39,649 nucleotides of DNA from Moorena bouillonii PNG. GTDB lineage: Bacteria > Cyanobacteriota > Cyanobacteriia > Cyanobacteriales > Coleofasciculaceae. The notes below the pieces were generated by a model. The model worked only from the letters and a program-made list of their open reading frames with translations. It was not told where the DNA came from and did not search any database. The translations under genes were made by a program, and so were the position numbers. The stretch is taken from positions 826,980-866,628 of the forward strand of contig NZ_MKZS01000001.1 in the NCBI RefSeq assembly GCF_001942495.1. Direction: 5' to 3'. Below, in pieces: positions 25,107 to 35,700 of the stretch (position 1 is the first letter of the stretch; the number at the start of each line of letters is the position of its first letter).

Positions 25107-28100
25107 AGCTCTATTTCCTCCCGTTTTTCTGGATTATTAGAGGTTGTTTGTAGTCGTTGTGCTAGAGATACGTTAATATTACTAGTATTTTCAAGGTAAG
25201 TACTTAATTGTTCTATAGTTGAATATTCAAATATACTTGTTATAGGTAACTCAATATTAAAAGTATCCCGAACTCTAGACACAACCTGAGTTGCCATCAA
25301 AGAATGACCACCTAAATCAAAGAAGTTATCATGTATTCCCACCTTTTCTATTCCCAACACTTCTTGCCAAATCTCTGCTAAGTTCTTCTGTATCTCCGTC
25401 TCTGGAGCTACATACTCCGTTAACACACTACTGGCCACATCTGGTACAGGCAAAGCCTTACGGTCTACTTTACCGTTAGGAGTCAGAGGCAGTTGCGACA
25501 ACACCATTAACCCTGATGGCACCATATACTCTGGCAACCTCGACTCCAGATACTCTCTCACCTGCGGTATCAATTCCTTTCTCAACTGGGAACTCAACGG
25601 ATTATTCCCATAATTATTCCATTTACCTCCTATCACCGATTTTTGAGTCAGGGGTGTTAACACGATTCCCTCTTTTGCTAACTCACTCCGCACAAATACC
25701 GCATCCATCAATTCCGGACTTCCTTGAGCTGACCAACACAACTCTAAGCTATACCCCAAAGATGCACTTAGTTCATATAACCTCTCTGGATCGATACCCT
25801 TGTTTTCGTTTGACTCTAACTTCTGCCTCAACTGCTGCACATTCTGTTTTGACTCTGGCTGTGATAGCAACTCTACCAACTCTACATCATTAGCTACTCT
25901 GGTATTTACTAAACCACTAAAGTAAATTGATTCTGGCTCTTGCTCTCGCAGATAAGTTTCTATCTCTTGAACACTCAAATCCGCTCCACTTTCTACCGTT
26001 GGTGTTATTACTGTTCCTGGTTGAGCCTCTATATGCAACAGTACGCTATACCTATATTTACTCAGTTCATTGTGTTCTCTGCCCCTCTGCAAACGTATTT
26101 GTACATGACTTATTTCTGGATGTTTTTCCTTGAGAGCTACAAACAACTCTGGTGACACTAACAACTCGGTCTCCTGCTCCATTTTTCTGTCTATTTTGGC
26201 CTTGAGTTGTTCTAGGGATAGTGATGGAGTTCCTTGATACAGTTGCACCGAACTATGAAATGCTTTCATTAATGGAAAACTGCGGATATCCCCTAGGAAG
26301 ATCGTTCCTCCTGGTTTGACTACCCTGATACTATTTTCTATTACTGACAACAAATACTCTACACTGGGGAAATACTGGACTATTGAACTCAGAAGCACTA
26401 CATCGAAACTGTTAGGAGCCACATCAGCCATGTCTTCAGCTCGCTTCTGTGCTAAGGATACATGACTATATTTGTCTGGTTGCTCTTCTATTTGTTTTTT
26501 AATGTATTCTAATGATAACTTGGATATATCTGTGCCATAATATTTTTCTGTCTGCGGTGCGATTTGAAATAGCAGCATTCCTGTTCCACAACCTATTTCC
26601 CACACACTCTCTGGCTTCTTGGCTAATACTTGAGTTACTATATCCCCAGCCCAGACGCGCATTTGCTCTACTGGTATCGGCTGGTTATCGTAGTTGCTTA
26701 TCCATCCTCTGGTGTTGAATAGGGGGTCACTTACTTCACTTAGTTGGTCATATATTTGTTGGTTAAATATATCTTGCCAACTATCTACTTTGGTTTCTGA
26801 AAGTTCGGGGTTGGAACTGGTTGTGCTTTCGGTTTCTGGTACTATGTATGCTACTAAACGTTTATCTCCTGGGTTATCTTCTCTTGCTAATACTACCGTT
26901 TCTTTAACTTGAGGGTATGAATTGAGAACTGCTTCTATTTCTCCTGTTTCAATGCGATATCCCCTGATTTTTACTTGGTGGTCTATTCTACCCAAGAACT
27001 CGATGTGGCCATCCTCTAAGTACCGAGCCAAATCCCCTGTCTTATATAATTTTGACTTTTGACTTTTAACTTTTGAGTTATCAAAAGGGTTGGGAATAAA
27101 TTTCTCGGCTGTCAGTTCCGGGCGGTTGTAGTAACCTGTTGCTAAACCATCTCCTCCTATATGTAGTTCTCCTACTACTCCTATGGGTACTGGTTGTAAA
27201 TTTTGGTCAAGGATGTATATCTGGGTGTTAGATATTGGCTTACCTATGGGCAGATTTGTTGCTCCTTCTGCTACTTCACTCACCTTGTACCATGAAGAAA
27301 ATGTTGTGTTTTCTGTCGGTCCATACACATGAAGCAATCTTTCTGGTGCCCCTTTTTCAACTACCTGTTTCACTGATTTGGGGTCTACTGCCTCTCCTCC
27401 AAATAACAAATGTTTCAAGGTACTGAATGCTTCTGGTGCTGAGTAGGTCAACTGATTAAATAAAGCTGTTGTCAAAAACAGTGTCGTAATTTTTTCTTGT
27501 TTGATATAGTTGACAAACTCTTGAGGTGAAAGGAGTAGAGATTTGGTAATTACTACTACCACGCCTCCGTGTAATAAAGCTCCCCAAATTTCAAATGTGG
27601 CTGCATCAAAAGAGGTGTTGGAAACTTGAGCTACTCGGTCTGTTGCTTCCAGTTGCACATAGTTGGTGTTGCTAACAAGCCTAACTACTCCTTGATGAGG
27701 AATAGTAACTCCCTTTGGTTTACCCGTCGAACCTGAAGTATAGATAACATAAGCTAACTGATTAGCTGTTATCTGATTTTCGGGTATTTCCTGACTCTGT
27801 TGATTAATAATTTCGGAATCTGTATCCAAACAGATCTCAGATGCTTTTGTCTCCGATAGATGATGTTGCCATTTTTCTTGAGTCAAAATCATGGATAGTT
27901 GTGCATCTTCTACCATGTAATGGAGACGCGAAGTGGGATAATTAGGGTCTAATGGCACATAAGCTCCTCCGGCTTTGAGTATGGCTAATAAACCTACTAC
28001 CATCTCCACTGAGCGCTCTACACATATTCCCACTAGCATTTCTGGTTTGACTCCCAAGGTTTGCAAGTGGTGGGCTAGTTGATTAGCTTTGCTATTTAAT

Positions 28101-29797
28101 TGGCAATAGGTCAGCTTTTGCTCTTCAAATACTACTGCTACTGCATCTGGGTTTTTCTCTACCTGCTCCTCAAATAACTGATGGATACATTTATCTTTGG
28201 GATAATCTGTTTTGGTATTGTTCCACTCCACCAGTATTTGGTCTAGCTCTGACTCTGTCATTAATGGCAACTGGCTCACAGGTCGTTCTGGAGTCTCTAC
28301 TGCTGCTGATAGTAAGTTTTCATAATGTGACATCATGCGACTAATTGTTTCGGCTGAGAACAAGTCTCGGTTATAGGCACAAAATCCTTTGATTTCCTCT
28401 CCTACTGGCCACAGATGTAACTCTAAGTCAAACCTCACTGTCATCTCAACTCCTCCCCCTTCATACCAACCTACTTCCAAGTTGGGTAAGCTAAAGGATG
28501 GTTTTAATGCTTCCTCCTGCTGAACGGCAAACATCACCTGAAATAAGGGGTTTTGCGATAGTGCCCGTTCTGGTTGCAACTCTTCTACCAATTTCTCAAA
28601 GGGTATGTCTTGATGACCATAAGCTTCTAGAGCTGTTTGTTTAACTCGGTTTAATACTTCTGTGAAACTAGGGTTCCCTCCCAGCTCTGTGTACATGACT
28701 AGGGAGTTGACAAAGAAACCTATTAACCCTTCTATTTCTCGGCGGTTGCGGTTGGCTATGGGTGAACCTACTGCTATACTTTCTTGACCACTGTAACGAG
28801 ACAGTAATACCTTAAATACTGCTAACAGGGTCATAAATAGGGTGGTTCCCTGCTTTTGGCTCAGTTGTTTAACTTTTGATGTTACTGCTGCTGGTATGTT
28901 TATCGGTATCCCCCCTCCGTTAAAAGTTTGAACTGCTGGTCGGGGATGGTCTGTGGGTAGTTGTAGTTGAGGTAGGTCTTGCAGCTTTTCCTTCCAGTAG
29001 TTGAGTTGACTTTCAAGGGTTTCACCTTGTAAGTAGTTCTTTTGCCACACTGCAAAGTCGGCATATTGTATGGGTAGTGAGGGTAATGGAGATGGTTTCT
29101 CTTCCAGTGTGGCAGTATAAATAGCCGAGAGTTCTTTGGGTAATACTGTCAGTGACCAGCCATCGCTTGCTATGTGATGTAATGTGATTTGCAGTATGTG
29201 TTCTGTTGTTCCTAGTTGAAACAACTGAGCCCGTATGGGGAGGTCTACTTCTAGATTAAATGTTTGTTCATTTTCTTTTTGGAGTAGTTGTTGCAGTTTG
29301 CTGGTTTGCTCAGATGCTGTTAACTCACTTAGGTCAATTCTGGGTACTTTTAGTTCAAAGGGGGGTTGAATTATTTGTACTGGTGTACCGTTAATTTCAC
29401 TGAAGGTGGTTCTCAGAGCTTCATGACGAGCAATGATTTCGTTGAAACTTTTTTGTAGGGCTACATAGTCCAATTTTCCTACTAGACGTAGGATTAATGG
29501 CATATTGTAGGCATTGCTACTCAAGCCCATTGTTTCTATAAACCATAGCCTTTGTTGTGCAAAGGACAATGGGATGACTTGCTCCCTAGAAACTGATTGA
29601 ATGGAACTAGCTACAGATTTCTGAGTTATTTGTACTTCTCGAATAAACTCTAAAATTTCTGTCTTGCGCTCCACTAGATTCTGTTTTAGCTCTGCTGTCA
29701 TTGCTCCCTTGGGAGCATAACATTCGAGTTGCTCTTGCTCTATCCAAAGTTTAACACCCAGATTTTGCAGGTAAGAAATAAAATCAACTGTTTTCAT
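25103..29797 (-). CDS. NRPS module C-A(Ile)-NMT-PCP
   Basis: 1564 residues. Order: TubC-like docking domain (1-55, MKTVDFISYLQNLGVKLW), C (HHIASDGWS about 206), A (YTSGSTGKPKG about 684), an N-methyltransferase inserted between A8 and A10 (VWEIGCGTGMLLF about 1064) and PCP (DLGGHSLMATQ about 1495). Pocket residues aligned by eye to GrsA read D-A-F-F-L-G-V-T-F-K, an isoleucine-type code, so it should load Ile and N-methylate it. There is no epimerase, so L configuration is expected. The acidic C-terminus (KREEIEL) fits a docking tail for the next protein's TubC-like domain. GAGAGG lies 8 nt before the ATG; both gene ends overlap neighbours by 4 bp. PCP and A-domain flanks share long identical DNA with the upstream gene. 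Confidence 0.95.
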   Translation of the reverse strand: MKTVDFISYLQNLGVKLWIEQEQLECYAPKGAMTAELKQNLVERKTEILEFIREVQITQKSVASSIQSVSREQVIPLSFAQQRLWFIETMGLSSNAYNMPLILRLVGKLDYVALQKSFNEIIARHEALRTTFSEINGTPVQIIQPPFELKVPRIDLSELTASEQTSKLQQLLQKENEQTFNLEVDLPIRAQLFQLGTTEHILQITLHHIASDGWSLTVLPKELSAIYTATLEEKPSPLPSLPIQYADFAVWQKNYLQGETLESQLNYWKEKLQDLPQLQLPTDHPRPAVQTFNGGGIPINIPAAVTSKVKQLSQKQGTTLFMTLLAVFKVLLSRYSGQESIAVGSPIANRNRREIEGLIGFFVNSLVMYTELGGNPSFTEVLNRVKQTALEAYGHQDIPFEKLVEELQPERALSQNPLFQVMFAVQQEEALKPSFSLPNLEVGWYEGGGVEMTVRFDLELHLWPVGEEIKGFCAYNRDLFSAETISRMMSHYENLLSAAVETPERPVSQLPLMTESELDQILVEWNNTKTDYPKDKCIHQLFEEQVEKNPDAVAVVFEEQKLTYCQLNSKANQLAHHLQTLGVKPEMLVGICVERSVEMVVGLLAILKAGGAYVPLDPNYPTSRLHYMVEDAQLSMILTQEKWQHHLSETKASEICLDTDSEIINQQSQEIPENQITANQLAYVIYTSGSTGKPKGVTIPHQGVVRLVSNTNYVQLEATDRVAQVSNTSFDAATFEIWGALLHGGVVVVITKSLLLSPQEFVNYIKQEKITTLFLTTALFNQLTYSAPEAFSTLKHLLFGGEAVDPKSVKQVVEKGAPERLLHVYGPTENTTFSSWYKVSEVAEGATNLPIGKPISNTQIYILDQNLQPVPIGVVGELHIGGDGLATGYYNRPELTAEKFIPNPFDNSKVKSQKSKLYKTGDLARYLEDGHIEFLGRIDHQVKIRGYRIETGEIEAVLNSYPQVKETVVLAREDNPGDKRLVAYIVPETESTTSSNPELSETKVDSWQDIFNQQIYDQLSEVSDPLFNTRGWISNYDNQPIPVEQMRVWAGDIVTQVLAKKPESVWEIGCGTGMLLFQIAPQTEKYYGTDISKLSLEYIKKQIEEQPDKYSHVSLAQKRAEDMADVAPNSFDVVLLSSIVQYFPSVEYLLSVIENSIRVVKPGGTIFLGDIRSFPLMKAFHSSVQLYQGTPSLSLEQLKAKIDRKMEQETELLVSPELFVALKEKHPEISHVQIRLQRGREHNELSKYRYSVLLHIEAQPGTVITPTVESGADLSVQEIETYLREQEPESIYFSGLVNTRVANDVELVELLSQPESKQNVQQLRQKLESNENKGIDPERLYELSASLGYSLELCWSAQGSPELMDAVFVRSELAKEGIVLTPLTQKSVIGGKWNNYGNNPLSSQLRKELIPQVREYLESRLPEYMVPSGLMVLSQLPLTPNGKVDRKALPVPDVASSVLTEYVAPETEIQKNLAEIWQEVLGIEKVGIHDNFFDLGGHSLMATQVVSRVRDTFNIELPITSIFEYSTIEQLSTYLENTSNINVSLAQRLQTTSNNPEKREEIEL
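25398..25560 (-). repeat. 163-bp segment identical to 34475-34637
   Basis: The A10-to-PCP linker of the Ile module is identical base for base with that of the Tyr module 9077 bp away. This suggests recent duplication or gene conversion. Confidence 0.9.
27945..28103 (-). repeat. 159-bp segment identical to 36824-36982
   Basis: The N-terminal A-domain region of the Ile module is identical to that of the Tyr module 8879 bp away, although the pockets differ. The Ala module (about 32568-32710) is nearly the same. Confidence 0.9.
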
Positions 29798-32700
29798 AAC
29801 ACAAACCTCTCATATTCTTCTGTTTCTGAAATTAACGTAGTCTTATCTTGGGGTAGCTGACGCACCACTTCAATATTTTTAGCTATGCCAGCAATAGTTG
29901 GTGACTCAAATAAACCCTGTAAAGTCAGTTCATTGCCAAAACCCTGTCTTACCCGAGACACAACCTGAGTTGCCCTCAAAGAATGACCACCCAAATCAAA
30001 GAAGTTATCGTGTATACCTATCTGTTCTATACCCAACACTTCGGCCCAAATCTCTGCTAATATCTTCTGTGTTTCTGTCTGAGGAGCCACATACTCCGTT
30101 AACACACTACTAGCCATATCCGGCACAGGCAAAGCCTTACGGTCTACCTTACCGTTAGGAGTCAGAGGCAGTTGCGACAACACCATCAACCCTGATGGCA
30201 CCATATACTCTGGCAACCTCGACTCCAGATACTCTCTTAGCTGCGGTATCAGTTCCTTTCTCAACTGGGAAATCAACGGATTATTCCCATAATTATTCCA
30301 GTTACCTCCTACCACCGATTTTTGAGTCAGGGGTGTTAACACTATTCCCTCTGCTGCTAACTCACTGCGTACAAATACCGCATCCATCAATTCCGGACTT
30401 CCCTGAGCTGACCAACACAATTCTAAGCTATACCCTAGAGATGCACTTAGTTCATATAACCTCTCTGGTTCAATGCTCTTGCTTTCCTTTGACTTGAAAA
30501 ACTGCCTCAACTGCTGCACATTCTGTTTTGATTCTGGCTGTGATAGCAACTCTACCAACTCTACATCATTAGCCACTCTGCTATTTACTAAACCACTAAA
30601 GCAAACTGATTCTGGCTCTTGCTCTCGCAGATAAGTTTCTATCTCTTGAACACCCAGAGCTGCTCCACTTTCTACCGTCGGTGTTATTACTTTTCCTGGT
30701 TTCGCTTCTATATGCAACAGTACGTTATACCTATATTTATTCAGTTCATTGTTTTCTTTTCCCCTCTGTAAACGTATTTGTACATGACTTATTTCTGGAG
30801 ATTTTTCTTTGAGACATACAAACAACTCTGGTGACACTAACAACTCGGTCTCCTGCTCCATTTTTCTGTCTATCTTTGACTTGAGTTGTTGTCCTGACAG
30901 TGATGGGGTTGCTTGATACAGTTGTACCGAACTATGAAATGCTTTCATTAAGTAGAAATTGCGGATATCCCCTAGGAAAATCATTCCTCCTGGTTTTACT
31001 ACCCTGATACTTTCTTCTATTACTTGCAATAGATATTCCATACTCGGGAAATACTGCACGATAGAACTTAGTAGCACGACATCGAAAGTGTTAGGAGCCA
31101 CATCAGCCATGTCTTCGGCTCGTTTCTGTGCTAAGGATACATGACTATATTTGTCTGGTTCGGGTTCTATTTGTTTTTTGATGTATTCTAATGAGACGTT
31201 AGAAATATCTGTGCCATAATAGTTTTGTGTCTGGGGTGCAATTTGAAACAGCAGCATTCCTGTGCCACAACCTATTTCCCACACACTCTTTGGTTTAGCC
31301 GCTAATACTTGAGTTACTACATCTCCTGCCCAGAGCCGCATTTGCTTTTCTGGTATGGGTTGGTTGTCGTAACTGCTGCGCCAACCTGAGATGTTGAATA
31401 AGGGGTCAGTAATTTCTCTGTCCTCATTCTCTATTTGTTCATTGAATACTTCTTGCCAATTACTGAGTTGATCATTTGAGAGTTCTTGGTTCAAATTAGT
31501 CGCAGTTTCAGTTTCAGCTACTAGGTATCCTACTAAACGTTTATCTCCTGGCTGATCCTCTCTGGCAATTACAACAGCTTGTTGGACTTTGGGATGTTCA
31601 TTTAAAATCCCTTGAATTTCTCCGGTTTCTATGCGGTAGCCTCGGATTTTTACTTGATGGTCTATTCTACCGATAAATTCTATGTTGCCATCAGATAAAT
31701 AACGTACCAAGTCTCCAGTTTTATATAATTTTTTCTCCTGCCAAAAGATGAATTTTTCAGCGGTTAATTCTGCTTGTTTTAAGTAACTTCGTGCTAGTCC
31801 TTCTCCTGCTATGTGTAGCTCTCCTGCTACTCCTATGGGTACAGGTTGTTGATGAGCGTTAAAAATATATACCTGGGTGTTCGCTATTGGCCTACCTATG
31901 GTTGGTGACTTGGTTCCTCCTTTTTCCATTAAGCCATATGTTGAGTAGGTTGTGTCTTCACTAGGACCATAAAGGTTGTATACTGCTTTAATTGTTTGTT
32001 GCTCATACAGTTGTTGAACCAGTTGATTATCTAGGGGCTCTCCTGCCAGATTCACTGTTGTTACTCCAGTGGGGATACTTTGGTTTCTGACTAATTCTCT
32101 GGCTGCTGATGGTACTGTGTTGATTAGGCTTACTTCTCCTGCTGCTGGTAATTCGGGTAGATGTAAAGCATTTTCAGCTAATATGACTTTTCCTCCCCAA
32201 CTTAAGGGGACAAACAACTCAAATACTGATAGATCAAAGCAGATAGAAGTGGAAGCTAATACTCCTGATAATTCCTCTTGGGTATACACTTCTCGTGCCC
32301 AATACAATAGGGACACTGGACTGCGGTGTTCAATTGCTACTCCTTTAGGTCGGCCTGTAGAACCAGAGGTATACAATACATAAGCTAGGTTCTGGGGATT
32401 AACATTACTGACTACATTAGCTTGTATTTCTACCGTATTAGCTTGGTTTATATCTATTATAGGTGTTTGAGTTTCTGGTAAGTGAAACTGGGAGTTGGAG
32501 TCACTTAATACCAGGTGTAACTCCCCATCTTCTAATATCTGAGCTAGACGTGAAGTTGGATAATTAGGGTCTAATGGCACATAAGCTCCTCCGGCTTTGA
32601 GTATGGCTAATAACCCTACTACCATCTCCACTGAGCGCTCTACACATATTCCCACTAGCATTTCTGGTTTGACTCCCAAGCTTTGCAAGTGGTGGGCTAA

Positions 32701-35700
32701 TTGATTGGCTTTAGTATTTAATTGGGAGTAAGTTAAGCTTTGCTCTTCAAATACTACTGCTACTTCATCTGGGTTTTTCTCTACCTGCTCCTCAAATAAC
32801 TGATGGATACATTTATCTTTGGGATAATCTGTTTTGGTATTGTTCCACTCCACCAGTATTTGGTCTAGCTCTGACTCTGTCATTAATGGCAACTGGCTCA
32901 CAGGTCGTTCTGGAGTCTCTACTGCTGCTGATAGTAAGTTTTCATAATGTGACATCATGCGGCTAATTGTTTCGGCTGAGAACAAGTCTCGGTTATAGGC
33001 ACAGAATCCTTTGATTTCCTCTCCTACTGGCAACAGATGCAACTCAATGTCAAACCTTACTGTCATCTCAGCTCCTCCCCCTTCATACCAACCTACCTCC
33101 AAGTTAGGTAAGCTAAAGGATGGTTTTAAGATTTCCTCCTGCTGCACAGCCAACATTACCTGAAACAAGGGGTTTTGCGATAGTACCCGCTCTGGCTGCA
33201 ACTCTTCTACCAATTTCTCAAAAGGTATGTCTTGGTTTCCATAAGCTTCTAGGGCTGTTTGTTTAACCCTGTTTAATACCTCTATGAAGCTTGGTTCCCC
33301 TCCTAGGTCTGTGTACATGACTAGGGAGTTGACAAAGAAACCTATCAACCCTTCTATTTCACTCCGGTTGCGGTTGGCGATAGGTGAACCTACTGCTATA
33401 CTTTCTTGACCACTGTAACGAAATAGCAATATCTTGAAGGCTGCCAACAGGGTCATAAATAGGGTTGTCCCCTGCTTTTGGCTCAGTTGTTTAACTTTTG
33501 ATGTTAGTGCTGCTGGTATGTTTATGGGTATACCTGCTCCATTAAAGGTTTGAACTGGGGGCCGGGGATTATCTGTAGGTAGTTGTAGTTGGGGTAGGTC
33601 TTGCAGCTTTTGCTTCCAGTAACTTAGTTGCTTTTCGAGAGTTTCACCTTGTAAGTAGTTCCTTTGCCACACTGCAAAGTCCGCATATTGTATGGGTAGT
33701 GAGGATAATGGGGATGGTTTGTCTTCCAGTGTGGCAGTGTAAATAGCTGATAGTTCTTTGGTTAATACTGTCAGTGACCACCCATCGCTTGCTATGTGAT
33801 GTAATGTAATTTGCAGTATGTGTTCTGTTGTTCCTAGTTGATACAACTGAACCCTTATGGGGAGGTCTACTTCCAGATTAAATGAAAGTTCATTTTCTTC
33901 TTGCAGTAGTTGTTGTAGTTTGGTGGTTTGCTCAGATGCTGTTAACCCACTTAGGTCAATTATTGGTAGTTCTAATTCAAAGGGGGATTTAATTCTTTGT
34001 ACTGGTGTGCCGTTGATTTCACTGAAAGTGGTTCTCAGGGTTTCATGGCGAGCCATGATTTCGTTGAGACTGTTTTGTAGGGCTACATAGTCCAATTTAC
34101 CTACTAGATTTAGGGTCAATGGCATATTGTAGGCGTTGCTACTCAAGGCCAGTTTTTCTAGAAACCATAGCCTTTGTTGTGCATATGATAACGGGGGAGG
34201 ATTTTCATTTTCCTCCCTTGGTTGAATGGCTACGGTCTCTACTGACTGGCTTTGAGCTAAATATACCTCTATTTCCTGAGCCAGACTCACTAGCTGGGAA
34301 TTCTCAAATAGCTTTGTGAGGGGGAACTCTATATTGAGGACTTGTCGCACCCGAGACACCACCTGAGTTGCCATCAAAGAATGACCACCCAAATCAAAGA
34401 AGTTATCATGTATTCCCACCTTTTCTATTCCCAACACTTCGGCCCAAATCTCTGCTAAGACCTTCTGTGCCTCAGTCTCTGGAGCTACATACTCCGTTAA
34501 CACACTACTGGCCACATCTGGTACAGGCAAAGCCTTACGGTCTACTTTACCGTTAGGAGTCAGAGGCAGTTGCGACAACACCATTAACCCTGATGGCACC
34601 ATATACTCTGGCAACCTCGACTCCAGATACTCTCTCAACTGTGGTATCAGTTCCTTGCTCTTGGTTTCCTTTATTTGTAAGTTAGAAGTGCTAACTGTTT
34701 CATTTTCTGCAAATAACCTTTGATAAAAAGGAGTTTGCTTAAACTGTTGTTTCCAGTGATAAGAAATGTGTTCAAAATCAATATCTTCTCCTTGTTGCCT
34801 GATAATACGTCCTTGGATAGCATAATCTGGATTCAGATTATTTTCACAAAGGTTTCGGCTACAAATAGCTTCAATCACATCTCCTTCACTCACATCAAGA
34901 CCAGGCTCAAATACTGGAAAATAAACGGGTAACCAACAATGCTCATGTTCGAGAATATCTATACACTCACCCTCAATAGTATGCAAATTTAACCAGACCA
35001 GAAAACCATCTAATCTGCCGGATTTTTCTATCCTTAACTGAATTTGATGAGTCAACTCTGTATCTAAAGATTTATTAAAATCTAAATCCTCAAATATTTC
35101 TCGATTGGAAAGTAAATTGGCTTGAGGAAATCCTTTAATACAAACTCGTAAATCAAAAGGATACCCAACCTGTTCAAATATTTTCTGGGTATAATAACCA
35201 GAAACCTTTGTAAACCTGGGTTGATTAAGTAACGGTTCTGGAAGAGTTACTGCTGCAATCTTAGTTACACTTCTTTCGGGAATCATTGCACCATCTGGCT
35301 TCAAAAACCTTCTGGCATTATTAATAATTACTGCTGCTCCTTCAGAACCGCCTATTGCTCCCACAATTTCCGAAACACATACATCTGCTAACTCGGGTAG
35401 GTTAACTGTCGTCGCATCTCCATGTATGATTTCAATTTGTGCCGATAATCCCAACTTATCCACGCTAGCTTTAGCTAACTCACTGGTTTGTTGGTCTCTC
35501 TCAATAGCATAGATTTTCTTAGCTCCTGCTTGTGCACAAAATCTCGCCAAAATAGCATCCTTACCTGTACCAATTTCTACTACTACTCGATCTTTAACAA
35601 GTTGATTAATTGCCACTTGATAACTTTGGTTTCGACGATGGTCATTAGTCATCGCATAGTACAATAACTCATCATAAACATAGTATTCTGCTATTGATGG